From assembly GCA_000381605.1 (NCBI GenBank), contig KB906760.1, forward strand, positions 420,707 through 484,706: a DNA stretch of 64,000 nt. The letters run 5' to 3'. The position numbers were made by a program, and so were the translations under genes. Under the pieces are notes generated by a model. That model searched no databases and was not told the origin of the DNA. It was given only the letters and a program-made list of their open reading frames with translations. This stretch comes from Acidobacteriaceae bacterium KBS 89. GTDB taxonomy: Bacteria > Acidobacteriota > Terriglobia > Terriglobales > Acidobacteriaceae. The first letter of the stretch is position 1; the number at the start of each line of letters is the position of its first letter. Positions 55,605-63,881 of the stretch are shown here, piece by piece.

Positions 55605-56027
55605 CTAGGCTTGGGTGGTTTGTGCCGTGGCCAACAGCTCTGCACTCGCCGCGTTGTGCTCTGCGCCTACGCCTGCCACCATCCCTGCGGTGGCTGCTGC
55701 GGTGACTAGGGCACCTGTGGTAGGTGCGCGCTTGCTCTGGAAACATTGCCTGCAGAGTACGGGCCGCCCCTGCGTCGGTTTGAACGGCACAGTGGTTTCG
55801 ATCCCGCATGCCGAACATTCAGTTCGCGTTTCGGTGCGCGAAAGACCAGCCGCAGCCGGCCCCGTACCAGTTTTCAAGGCAGCGCCGGAGCGTTTGGACT
55901 TGCATGGTTTACAACGCTTCGGGTCGTTCTTGAACTGTTTGTCGAAGAAAAACAGTTGTTCCCCGGCGGTGAAGATGAACTCACCACCACAGTCCGCGCA
56001 GGTTAAGAGCCTATCCAGAAATTCCAT
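55605..56027 (-). CDS. two-zinc-ribbon protein
   Basis: First ribbon: CADCGGEFIFTAGEQLFFFDK and RCKPCK; second: ECSACGIETTVPFKPTQGRP and CRQCF. The two Cys4 sites probably bind zinc. The C-terminal quarter is Ala/Thr-rich and may anchor in the membrane. The family is conserved without known function. The MBL gene follows 53 bp downstream on the same strand. Confidence 0.75.
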   Translation of the reverse strand: MEFLDRLLTCADCGGEFIFTAGEQLFFFDKQFKNDPKRCKPCKSKRSGAALKTGTGPAAAGLSRTETRTECSACGIETTVPFKPTQGRPVLCRQCFQSKRAPTTGALVTAAATAGMVAGVGAEHNAASAELLATAQTTQA

Positions 56028-56325
56028 GCCGCTTCTCCCGTGTTACGGAAAAAGGAAGAACACCCAAGGGCCTGATCGTGGCGGCGCCGCTGAGCGGTCT
56101 ACCTTTTGCTTATGGTTCTTACTTCACTTCTCGGATTTATTGGGGCCCAGAATGCGACTGCATAGAAACGCTTTGATATTCCGGACAATGTGGGCCGATA
56201 CAGAGGCTCACTCTGCCGTTGCCTGAGCCGATGGCGGGAGTCCATCGCTTTGGCGGGTCAAGCGGCCGTCCCTTCGAACTCTGCGAGAGAGGAGGAGACG
56301 GCCTGCCATGGTTGCGGAGCTGGAA
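56028..56325. other. intergenic, nothing recognised
   Basis: No gene, tRNA or terminator is visible in about 300 bp between rpsU and the zinc-ribbon gene (both minus). G+C composition is ordinary. Confidence 0.35.
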
Positions 56326-56523
56326 CTAATCCTGCTCCTTACGGACCTTCTTACGATTGCGCTTGCGAGCGAGCGCTTCTTTCACGCGTTTCTTCTCACC
56401 TGGTTTTAGATAAAAAGAGTGACGCTTGACTTCCTTGATGATGTCTTCCGTCTGCACCTTGCGCTTGAAGCGCCGCAGTGCGTTCTCAAGGGGTTCGCCT
56501 TCTTGTACTCGAACCTCTGCCAA
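56326..56523 (-). CDS. rpsU: 30S ribosomal protein S21
   Basis: Small-subunit protein that helps initiate translation. After the start the frame reads AEVRVQEGEPLENALRRFKRK, then KEVKRHSFYLKPGEKK and KEALARKRNRK, diagnostic for S21. The start is TTG at 56523 with a consensus GGAGGT nine bases upstream; an upstream in-frame TTG would add a non-conserved nine residues. This start is unusual because most rpsU genes use ATG. 65 residues. Confidence 0.93.
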   Translation of the reverse strand: MAEVRVQEGEPLENALRRFKRKVQTEDIIKEVKRHSFYLKPGEKKRVKEALARKRNRKKVRKEQD

Positions 56524-56680
56524 GAAAAATACACCTCCAAACAGTCCCAATCGGGATAGTCTTCAGAATACGCCTTTTTTTATACACAAATTGCATAAAA
56601 TCGTTGGGAATTTTGGGTGGTGATCCGGTGAAATCCACTGTCGCCTCAGTGAACTCTCGCTTCGGCGTAAAATAACCTTG

Positions 56681-57202
56681 ATGATTCGTTCTTATCAGGG
56701 AATAACTCCAGTCATTCCAACAAGCTGCTACATCGATCCGTCCGCGCAAATCATTGGCGACGTCGTCCTGGGCGAGCAGGCGAGCGTATGGATGAACGCT
56801 GTCGTTCGAGGCGACGTGAACTCCATCCGCATCGGTGCGAAGAGCAATGTGCAGGATTGTGCAGTGTTGCACGGGATGCGGAATTTGTATCCCGTCATCG
56901 TGGGTGAGATGGTTACGATCGGCCATAACGCTACTGTGCACGGCTGCGTGCTGGAGGATGCTGTTCTTGTCGGCATTGGCGCGACCATCCTGAACAACGC
57001 GCGGATTGGGGAGGGATCGATCATTGCGGCCGGCGCAGTGATTCCGGAGCAGACGGTAATTCCGCCCAACTCGCTTGTCGCGGGCGTTCCCGGCAAGATA
57101 CGGCGAACTCTGGGCGATGCAGACCGTGCACTAATCCTCAAATATGCCCAGAATTACCTGGACTACACGGCGATCTATCTCCGGGAAAGCTCCGGAGCGT
57201 AA
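56681..57202 (+). CDS. gamma-class carbonic anhydrase-like protein
   Basis: Left-handed beta-helix of hexapeptide repeats (VVLGEQ, VVRGDVNSIRIG, VIVGEM, ILNNARIGEGS). The three zinc histidines are visible in VLHGM, TIGHN and VHGC, so the active-site geometry can be kept. ATG at 56681. Heads a run with hisS and aspS, but no functional link is evident. Some family members are not carbonic anhydrases. Confidence 0.85.
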   Translation: MIRSYQGITPVIPTSCYIDPSAQIIGDVVLGEQASVWMNAVVRGDVNSIRIGAKSNVQDCAVLHGMRNLYPVIVGEMVTIGHNATVHGCVLEDAVLVGIGATILNNARIGEGSIIAAGAVIPEQTVIPPNSLVAGVPGKIRRTLGDADRALILKYAQNYLDYTAIYLRESSGA

Positions 57203-57235
57203 ATAACGGCTCCATTTTCGCTACACTTGAAACTA

Positions 57236-58528
57236 ATGGCAATTTTGAAAGCAGTGCGCGGTACGAGGGACCTCCTCCCCCCTGAGACCGTACTTTGGAA
57301 TCATGTTGAGGCGACTGCTCGTGCGGTCTTTGGGCGCTATGGGTTTGGTGAGATCCGTACGCCGATCTTCGAGGACACGTCGCTGTTCGCGCGGGGTGTG
57401 GGTGAAGAGACGGACATTGTCTCCAAGGAGATGTACACGTGGGAGGACCGTGCGCGTGCAGACAGTGACAGCGCGCAGAGCCTGACGTTGCGGCCGGAGA
57501 ATACTGCGGGTGTTGTGCGGGCTTATATCGAGCACAAGCTGGCTGACACGGGAATGCTGCAGAAGCTGTTCTACATCGGGCCGCAGTTCCGGCGCGAGCG
57601 GCCGCAGCGCGGACGTTACAGGCAATTCTGGCAGATCGGGGCTGAGGTGCTTGGACCGGCGTGGTCGGGCGCAGACAGTGCGCTGCGCGACGCCGAGGTG
57701 CTGGAGATGTTGTCCACCTTCCTGACTGAGCTTGGTGTGAAGGGCTGGAAACTGGAGGTCAACTCGGTTGGCTCGTCGACGGATCGTCCGCGGTATGTCG
57801 CGGCGTTACGTGACGCTTTGGCTCCAGTGAGGGCGCGGATGACTGCGGATAATCAGCGGCGGGCGGAGACGAATCCGCTGCGTGTGCTGGACAGCAAGGC
57901 TCCGGAGGATCAGGAGATCATCGATGGGCTGCCGAAGATCGCGGACTTCCTGGATGATGCGAGCAGAGACCACTTCGCGCAGGTGCTTGCTGCGCTCGAT
58001 GCGTGTGGTGTTGCTTATACGGTGAATCCGCGGCTTGTGCGCGGGCTTGATTACTACACGCGAACGACCTTCGAGTTCACTGTGCCTGACGGAAGTGGAT
58101 TGGGAACTCAGAACGCTCTGCTTGGCGGAGGACGATATGACGGATTGTCCGAGATGCTGGGCGGACCGAAGGCTCCGGGAATCGGGTTTGCCATTGGAGA
58201 GGATCGTTTGATCCTGACCTTGCAGGCGCAGGCGAATGCCGCGACGGAGCCGAAGCTGGATGCGTTCGTCGCTCCGATGGGACTGGCGCAGAACGCTGCG
58301 GCGCTTGTGCTGGCGAAGGAGCTGCGAGCTGCGGGACTTGCGGTTGAGGTTGGAGATGGAAGTTTCCGGCTGAAGAAGTCCTTCGAAGCGGCGGACAAGC
58401 TGGCTCGGCGCATGGTGATTGTGGGGGAAGACGAGACTTCGTCGGGTATTCTGACAGTTAAAGACTTTAGTGCGGGCGAACAGACGAAGGTGCCTCGAGC
58501 GGAGCTGGCGGATTTTCTGCGGCGGTGA
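57236..58528 (+). CDS. hisS: histidyl-tRNA synthetase
   Basis: Class II synthetase charging tRNA-His. AVRGTRDLLPPET and FGEIRTPIFEDT (motif 1), FYIGPQFRRERPQRGRYRQFWQ (motif 2) and GLDYYTRTTFEFT with GRYDGLSEMLGG (His-specific and motif 3) are complete. ATG at 57236 is chosen; a TTG nine bases upstream is an alternative. C-terminal anticodon-binding domain starts near 340. Confidence 0.96.
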   Translation: MAILKAVRGTRDLLPPETVLWNHVEATARAVFGRYGFGEIRTPIFEDTSLFARGVGEETDIVSKEMYTWEDRARADSDSAQSLTLRPENTAGVVRAYIEHKLADTGMLQKLFYIGPQFRRERPQRGRYRQFWQIGAEVLGPAWSGADSALRDAEVLEMLSTFLTELGVKGWKLEVNSVGSSTDRPRYVAALRDALAPVRARMTADNQRRAETNPLRVLDSKAPEDQEIIDGLPKIADFLDDASRDHFAQVLAALDACGVAYTVNPRLVRGLDYYTRTTFEFTVPDGSGLGTQNALLGGGRYDGLSEMLGGPKAPGIGFAIGEDRLILTLQAQANAATEPKLDAFVAPMGLAQNAAALVLAKELRAAGLAVEVGDGSFRLKKSFEAADKLARRMVIVGEDETSSGILTVKDFSAGEQTKVPRAELADFLRR

Positions 58529-58573
58529 GTTTACCTCTTCGGTGAGCACAACGATTAAAAGGTGAATAGGACC

Positions 58574-60418
58574 ATGTTGGATTTTTTAGGCAGTTTGCAG
58601 CGTACTCATACGTGTGGCCAGCTTCGCGCGGAACAGGATGGGCAGCCGGTGGTCCTGATGGGCTGGGTGAATCGCCGTCGCGACCATGGCAACCTGATCT
58701 TCCTCGACGTGCGCGACCGGACGGGCATTACGCAGGTTGTGCTCGATAAAGAGGTGTCGAACGAGGCGCACGCGAAGGCCGAGGCGGCGCGCTCGGAGTA
58801 TGTTGTCGCGGTCAAGGGCAAGGTGCGGCGGCGTGGCGCGGGTCTCGATAACCCAAATATGCCTACGGGACAGATTGAGGTTGTCGCGAGCGAGTTGCTG
58901 TTGCTGAACGAGGCGAAGACGCCGCCGTTTTCTCCCGCGGAAGATGCGGTTGCGAATGAGGAGGTGCGGCTGAAGTATCGCTATCTCGACCTGCGGCGTC
59001 CGCAAATGCAGTCGAACTTCGCGCTGCGCAGCCGTGTGGCGATGGCGATTCGCAACTACCTTGTCGAGGAGGGTTTTCTTGAGATTGAAACTCCTTTCAT
59101 GACGCGGTCCACCCCGGAAGGTGCTCGCGACTATCTGGTACCGAGCCGGGTGCATGCGGGCAGCTTCTACGCGCTGCCGCAGTCGCCGCAGATCTTCAAG
59201 CAGATCCTGATGATCTCGGGCTTCGATCGCTACTTCCAGATCGCGCGTTGCTTTCGGGACGAAGACCTGCGTGCGGATCGGCAGCCGGAGTTTACCCAGA
59301 TCGATTTGGAGATGACCTTTCCGCAGCAGGAGTTGGTGTTTCGCGTGGTCGAAGGGTTTCTGACGGCGGCGTTCGCGACTGCCGGAATTCAATTGACCTC
59401 TCCTTTCATCCAGATGACCTATGACGAGGCGGTCCGGCGTTATGGCATCGACAAGCCGGATATGCGTCTGCCTGCATTGACCGATCTCACCGGCGAACTT
59501 ACGCCCGAACTGCGCGAGCAGTTGAAGATCGAACAGAGGCTTCCCGTCATCGGGTTTGTGATCCCCAAAGCCGGCGGCCTTAGCGGCACGCAGCGTCGCG
59601 CCCTTACCGAGGAGATTCGTACCGGCTTCGGCGACTGCGGGCTCGACTCGCTCGACGTAGCGCGCCTCAAGACCAACGCGGCCTTTGCCACGCTTGCTAA
59701 TGCCATCGAGTCCAGGCTCGCCGCCGAGCCCACGCTTGAAGGCGGAGTGACGCCTGAAGACCTCATCATCGTCGTCACACCCAAACTCGGAACTCCCGAG
59801 AAGTGGAACTACGATCCGCAGTGGATCTGGAAGCGCGTCGGTGCTCTGCGCCTCGAACTCGCGAAGAAGTTCGCCGACAAGCACAAGCTCTTCGATCAGA
59901 CCGGCACCGCCAACGACTTCAAATTTCTCTGGGTCACCGACTTCCCCATGTACGAGTGGAACGAGGAGAGCAAGACCTGGGACGCGGCGCACCATCCTTT
60001 TACCTCGCCCCACGAAGACGACATTAAGGCTGGTCGGCTTACCAGCGATAAGGGCGCTGTGAGGGCGCTCGCATATGACATTGTGCTGAACGGGACGGAG
60101 CTTGGTTCGGGGTCGATTCGTATTCACCGGAAGGATGTGCAGGCCGAGATCTTCCGGTCGCTGGGGATGTCGGACGCTGAGGCGAAGGAGCGGTTTGGTT
60201 TCTTCCTCGATGCGCTGGAGTACGGCACGCCGCCACATGGAGGGATTGCGCTGGGGCTGGACAGGATTGTGATGATTCTGGCTGGTGCATCGAGCCTTCG
60301 CGAGGTGATTGCGTTTCCGAAGACGGCGAAGGCGATCGACCTGATGGTCGATGCGCCTACGCCGGTGAGCGACGCGCAGATGCGGGAGTTGCATCTGAAG
60401 ATTGCATCGCGGAGCTAA
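58574..60418 (+). CDS. aspS: aspartyl-tRNA synthetase
   Basis: Bacterial-type AspRS with an OB-fold N-terminal domain (GWVNRRRDHGNLIFLDVRDR), the GAD insertion domain in the middle, and class II motifs FLEIETPFMTRSTPEGARDYLVPSR (motif 1), FRDEDLRADRQPEFTQID (motif 2) and GGIALGLDRIVMILAG (motif 3). ATG at 58574 is preferred; GTG at 58562 is an alternative. Codons from about 59470 to 60000 are C-ending while the flanks are G-ending (see findings). Could be non-discriminating, since no independent Asn-tRNA pathway gene is in the window. Confidence 0.96.
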   Translation: MLDFLGSLQRTHTCGQLRAEQDGQPVVLMGWVNRRRDHGNLIFLDVRDRTGITQVVLDKEVSNEAHAKAEAARSEYVVAVKGKVRRRGAGLDNPNMPTGQIEVVASELLLLNEAKTPPFSPAEDAVANEEVRLKYRYLDLRRPQMQSNFALRSRVAMAIRNYLVEEGFLEIETPFMTRSTPEGARDYLVPSRVHAGSFYALPQSPQIFKQILMISGFDRYFQIARCFRDEDLRADRQPEFTQIDLEMTFPQQELVFRVVEGFLTAAFATAGIQLTSPFIQMTYDEAVRRYGIDKPDMRLPALTDLTGELTPELREQLKIEQRLPVIGFVIPKAGGLSGTQRRALTEEIRTGFGDCGLDSLDVARLKTNAAFATLANAIESRLAAEPTLEGGVTPEDLIIVVTPKLGTPEKWNYDPQWIWKRVGALRLELAKKFADKHKLFDQTGTANDFKFLWVTDFPMYEWNEESKTWDAAHHPFTSPHEDDIKAGRLTSDKGAVRALAYDIVLNGTELGSGSIRIHRKDVQAEIFRSLGMSDAEAKERFGFFLDALEYGTPPHGGIALGLDRIVMILAGASSLREVIAFPKTAKAIDLMVDAPTPVSDAQMRELHLKIASRS

Positions 60419-60506
60419 GTTTTGCGGCCGCATCGAGAAGGCCCAAATCCGCGGTTAGTTCCAGAGGGCGATTGGTTGTTCTTCGGATGACGCTTCGTCT
60501 GCGTCA

Positions 60507-60982
60507 TCATTCTGTGTCTTCGTCACCTTCGTCATCTTCATCGATTGCGTCCCAGGTCAGGTTCGCTTCGGGTTCTTGGTCAATGACTCCTAGCTCGGCG
60601 AGATCGAGCCCTTCGGGGGAGGGTTCGATGGCGCGGACGACGTCTGGGGCGAAGGGCTGGGTTTGGAGGCCTCGGGTGTTGTTGGAGGCTAGCTGGAGGC
60701 CGTAGAGGAGGGCGGTGGCGCGGCGGGTGTCGAGCTGTCCGGTGGCTATAGGGCGTTGATGACGACGGAGAGGGCGACCTGGACGGACTCGCGGTCCTCG
60801 AGGGCGGTGAGCTCGATGTGCTGGCCGGGGATGCGGTAGCTGCGGGTGGCTTCGGTGTGGCGGAAGGTGGTGTGGCGCTGGTGGAGGTGGTGGTGGAAGT
60901 AGCACCAGAATCCGTCGGTGAGGGACGGGGCCTTGCAGCGGGTTCCGTTGGTCTTGATGTGGCGGCAGAGTGTGTATTGCAT
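60507..60982 (-). pseudogene. MQYTLCRHIK-family acidobacterial gene, frameshifted
   Basis: One frame (60982-60746) reads MQYTLCRHIKTNGTRCKAPS, then HHHLHQRHTTFRHTEATRSY and VALSVVINAL before a stop. Another frame picks up ATGQLDTRRATALLYGLQLA, TQPFAPDVVRAI and an acidic tail. Together they give one continuous domain if two bases are removed near 60746-60750 (CTATAG). The N-terminal cysteine/histidine pattern (C-x-H, C, C-x-F-H-H) suggests metal binding. Ribosome-binding site AAGGAG is intact. The repeat element copy 2 begins 12 bp upstream of the start codon. Function unknown. Confidence 0.75.
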
Positions 60983-60994
60983 GATCTTCTCCTT

Positions 60995-61270
60995 GGGGGT
61001 ACCCCCCCGTTGCCTGCGTGTAAGTCAAATGGTTGCAATGATTTAGCCAAGGTCAATCCTGCTAAATGCGTGCAACCATTGAGGTTATGTCCAAATATGT
61101 GCCAGTAAAGGACTTAGCGGATTAAATACGAAAGCCCCAGCCGATGCCGGGGCTTTTTGTTGATCCTATATATCCAGTATAGCGGGTTGAGTCTAACTAA
61201 TACGCCAACTCTATTTCCTTTTGTTTGTGGGAGTTAGGTGGTTTGAGGGCTTGACATGCAATTTTTGGGC
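60995..61270 (+). repeat. conserved intergenic element, copy 2
   Basis: Same ordered blocks as copy 1 at 13922-14200: GGGGGTACCCC, CTGCGTGTAAG, TTAGCGG, a GC-rich hairpin (61131-61156), TATATATCCAGTATAGCGG, AACTAATACGCCAA and TTGACATGCAATTTTTGGGC. Its left end lies directly upstream of the ribosome-binding site of the MQYTL-family gene, so it may double as that gene's 5' region. Confidence 0.85.
61131..61156. other. hairpin inside repeat element copy 2
   Basis: AAAGCCCC (61131-61138) pairs with GGGGCTTT (61149-61156); an inner GC/GC pairing closes the loop. It occupies the same place as the copy 1 hairpin but with different stem sequence, so pairing is conserved while sequence is not. A T-run follows on the plus strand. 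Confidence 0.7.
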
Positions 61271-61339
61271 GAAAAATGAAGAAATAATTTTTTGGCGCGC
61301 CGACGCCTCACGGTTTGTTTCAGCTCTCGATCTGGGCGC

Positions 61340-61440
61340 GCCGATATTTCTATCAACAGTTCCCAGCCAACCTTCCCGTACTTTCCGAAAACGTGACTTT
61401 GCGGGAGATTCGGATCAATTTTCCGGATCGCCGGTTTATC
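61340..61440 (+). repeat. interspersed repeat, degenerate copy
   Basis: The stretch ACTTTCCGAAAACGTGACT at 61379-61397, followed by TTGCGGGAG, aligns with the cores at 62501-62533 and 62990-63022. Preceded by TTCCCAGCCAACCTTCCCG. Lies between element copy 2 and the SYLF gene. Confidence 0.55.
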
Positions 61441-61512
61441 GTCCATGTGGCTTTCGTCGGTTCCGTATTGCCGACTATTCGCCCGGAACTACGGAACAAC
61501 GAACGCCCGATT

Positions 61513-62226
61513 CTACTCCAGCGATTTCGGGTCAGACCTGTTTATCGGTGACTTGGTATTGAGCAGGAAATCCAGTTCGTGCGAGCAGGCAGGAACGCCG
61601 ACTCTGCCATCGCGAATGATCTCTTTTGCGCTCAGTTTCTTACCATAGAGCTTTTCGTTTGCGCCACCGTCGGAGCGCAAAGTCGAGCCTTCCAGAGAAA
61701 CACCCGCAAACAGGCCCTTGTTACGCGAATACGACAAGATTTCCGCGCTCATAACAATGTCAGTCGCACCTTCTGCGGTACGACCCTTGGGGCCAGCTGC
61801 CGCCGAGGCGTCTGCCCCGAGCTTGACCTTGCTGGACAGTAACGATTGCGCCCCTTTTTGATTCATTACCAGGAGCACAAAGTCGGTAGCTTGGCCACCG
61901 AGCTGGAAGCCGATGCTGACACCTTCAAGGGCGTAAAGCGCGGGAGCACCCCATCTACCCCTGTAATGTTCGCCGCTCCGGCACACCATCACGCCGCGGC
62001 CATAGCTGCCCCCGATCCCAAAGGCTCCTTTTTTCACCGAAGGGAGAATAATCAGGCACTCCGCCTTATCGAGCAGTTCGTGGGGAATGTCATCAGGAAT
62101 ATTCAGAATTTCTTTCAACACGGTTCCTGTTTCTCTGACACGATCTTGTTCGTGCTCATCATCGGCAGCAAAGGTTGCCGTCGCCGACATCAGAAAGATG
62201 ACAAAACACATTGCGAACTTCTTCAT
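61513..62226 (-). CDS. SYLF-domain (Ysc84-like lipid-binding) secreted protein
   Basis: Signal peptide (FAMCFVIFLMSATATFAAD) followed by the SYLF domain: LDKAECLIILPSVKKGAFGIGGSYGRGVMV, SIGFQLGGQATDFVLLVMNQ and SAEILSYSRNKGLFAGVSLEGS. SYLF proteins bind phosphoinositides or other lipids; in bacteria the role is unknown. ATG at 62226 is preceded by GAGGG. Bracketed by two copies of the interspersed repeat. Confidence 0.85.
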   Translation of the reverse strand: MKKFAMCFVIFLMSATATFAADDEHEQDRVRETGTVLKEILNIPDDIPHELLDKAECLIILPSVKKGAFGIGGSYGRGVMVCRSGEHYRGRWGAPALYALEGVSIGFQLGGQATDFVLLVMNQKGAQSLLSSKVKLGADASAAAGPKGRTAEGATDIVMSAEILSYSRNKGLFAGVSLEGSTLRSDGGANEKLYGKKLSAKEIIRDGRVGVPACSHELDFLLNTKSPINRSDPKSLE

Positions 62227-62460
62227 GATCACCCTCGAGAGTATCGCCCGACGCCCGCATGACCGGTATCCCTCGAAAGGGCTATCAAGATCGCCAAGGC
62301 CCAGATGTGCCCGAATGGCGGCCTGCTTGCAAACTTGAGCTTTCAGTTCGCGAAAACATTGCCTCAGGCCACCACCGAATTGGTTAACTCCCGAATGATC
62401 GGCAAAACCGGAAGGAATCTAAATGGACGATAAGTCGGCATCTCGGACAAGTGACGTCCC

Positions 62461-62535
62461 GTAGTTCCCTGAAAACGGCGTTACCGGCAACTTCGAGGCG
62501 AACTTGCCGAAAACCAGACTTTGCAGGCAGTTCAA
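62461..62535 (+). repeat. interspersed repeat, copy A
   Basis: TTCCCTGAAAACGGCGTT (62465-62482), CGGCAACTT, then AACTTGCCGAAAACCAGACT and TTGCAGGCAGTTC. The CGGCAA and TTGCCG arms are inverted repeats and can form a stem. Aligns over about 70 bases with copy B at 62944-63022. Confidence 0.65.
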
Positions 62536-62585
62536 AACTTTGGCCTGTTACCCTCGCCATTGGCAAAGTACCGAAAGGCGAAAAA

Positions 62586-62927
62586 ATGGACACGTATCCA
62601 CTGACAGTCGGAGAAATAGTCTCTTGGTTTCGTTCAAAAGAGAACGCCCTAGCGACTCTTGGCATTATCCTGGCGGGTGTGCACGAGAGGAGCGGTACTG
62701 ATAAGCCAGGGGCATTCGCCGACTTCGATGCAGCTTTGGGAATGGGCCGCATCATCGTATGGGTGTCCGGGGAAATTGACCTCGAAGGGCTTCGAATATC
62801 GGATGGGAACAATGTTCTCGTTCGTCACGAAAAAGTCTCGAGCCTTGATTCACCTTCTCTCCAGGATGCATTCAATGAATTCGTCAAAAGCATGAAACAT
62901 CCCGATAATGACTCGGTGCCCATATGA
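62586..62927 (+). CDS. hypothetical 113-aa protein between repeats
   Basis: ATG at 62586 with AAAGG seven bases upstream; no family recognised. The protein is compact, with a hydrophobic middle (IIVWVSGEIDLEGLRI) and a C-terminal amphipathic helix (LQDAFNEFVKSM). No signal peptide or transmembrane segment. It is bracketed by two copies of the same repeat and is the only gene in this cassette-like unit, so it may be mobile or lineage-specific. Confidence 0.55.
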   Translation: MDTYPLTVGEIVSWFRSKENALATLGIILAGVHERSGTDKPGAFADFDAALGMGRIIVWVSGEIDLEGLRISDGNNVLVRHEKVSSLDSPSLQDAFNEFVKSMKHPDNDSVPI

Positions 62928-62938
62928 ACAAATCGTCT

Positions 62939-63022
62939 ACTAATTCCCGCAAAACGGTGTTTTCGGCAACTACGACTCGCTAAAGAGCTAACTTGCCGAT
63001 AACCCGACTTTACAGGCGCTTC
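62939..63022 (+). repeat. interspersed repeat, copy B
   Basis: TTCCCGCAAAACGGTG (62944-62959), TTTTCGGCAACT, and AACTTGCCGATAACCCGACT with TTACAGGCGCTTC (62990-63022). CGGCAA/TTGCCG stem-forming arms are kept as in copy A, although the loop length differs. Lies 12 bp downstream of the 113-aa gene. Confidence 0.65.
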
Positions 63023-63044
63023 GACAATCACTCCCCAATATCCG

Positions 63045-63881
63045 TCACCCGCCCGGAGATTCCACCCCTTCATCTTCTTCGCAAGAACCGAACACGGATT
63101 CGATTTGCGATCGAATGACCCGATAAAGCCCAAAACTCTTCAACGCGTGGCTGGTTTCTTTTAGCGAGTAGTCAGAGAGTCGTTGGCCGCGTTCGGAGAC
63201 TGAAATCGTGACGCAGGGCGTATCCGTCTCGCGATCACGAGTTATGCCATTTGCAGGCTCGGTGTGATCCGACCACAACGCATCGCCGTGTAAGCATTCA
63301 TTCGGAAAACGCTCGGGAAGCGTCATCGCTTCATCGAAGAGAGCCGATGCTGCGTCCCGATCCAATTGCCACGCCAACGTTTTGTTACGAGTGTGACGCC
63401 AGGATACCCCGGGCATCGGGATGCTGACATAAACCCCGCAACGGCCGTCCTCGTCCATTCCGAACTGCCATCGAGGTCGATTGCGGACGGCTTCTCCGGG
63501 CTGGAATACGTGGAGGAGCTTTCCTGGTGGAGAGTCCTCAGACTTCCTGACCCCGGCTGCCCGTACCTCCAACAATTCCACTTCGCAACGCAACAGGGCG
63601 TTAGGCGGTACTTTGCCGGGTACCCCGTCTGTCCCAAACGCCAGGTGCGGGCTGATGGTAATGTGCCTCACCCCGCCAACGCGCATTCCGATAATCCCTT
63701 TGCGGAGGCCAGCGATGCAATGACGACCTTTCAGGTCAATTCTGACCCTCGGTTCGGGATAAACGAAAACCTCTTCTCCCTGACGAAGAAACATTCGCAA
63801 ATTGAGGACGACGGTTGTTCCGGCCAAGACCTCTTCTCCTGTACCGATGGAGACGTCGAGGATTTCTATTCCCTTTGCCAT
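63045..63881 (-). CDS. FKBP-type peptidyl-prolyl isomerase with an unrecognised C-terminal domain
   Basis: Residues 10-110 match the FKBP fold: GLRKGIIGMRVGGVRHITISP, LAFGTDGVPGKVPPNALL and CEVELLEV. Typical catalytic-pocket positions of FKBPs are partly kept. The remaining 165 residues (including QFGMDEDGRCGVYVSIP, DAASALFDEAMTLPER and RDRETDTPCVTISVSERG) match no family I know. No signal peptide. Start at 63881. Bracketed by repeat copy B and another partial copy at the window edge. Confidence 0.78.
   Translation of the reverse strand: MAKGIEILDVSIGTGEEVLAGTTVVLNLRMFLRQGEEVFVYPEPRVRIDLKGRHCIAGLRKGIIGMRVGGVRHITISPHLAFGTDGVPGKVPPNALLRCEVELLEVRAAGVRKSEDSPPGKLLHVFQPGEAVRNRPRWQFGMDEDGRCGVYVSIPMPGVSWRHTRNKTLAWQLDRDAASALFDEAMTLPERFPNECLHGDALWSDHTEPANGITRDRETDTPCVTISVSERGQRLSDYSLKETSHALKSFGLYRVIRSQIESVFGSCEEDEGVESPGG

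Noticed and set aside
58586..60433. 615-codon open frame antisense to aspS
   Set aside because: Overlaps completely the well-supported aspS frame; high-G+C antisense frames are often open, and the product is Arg/His-rich with no family.
61340..63022. Integron attC sites
   Set aside because: The repeats form hairpins but lack the RYYYAAC/GTTRRRY core, and genes are in mixed orientation; no integrase is present.
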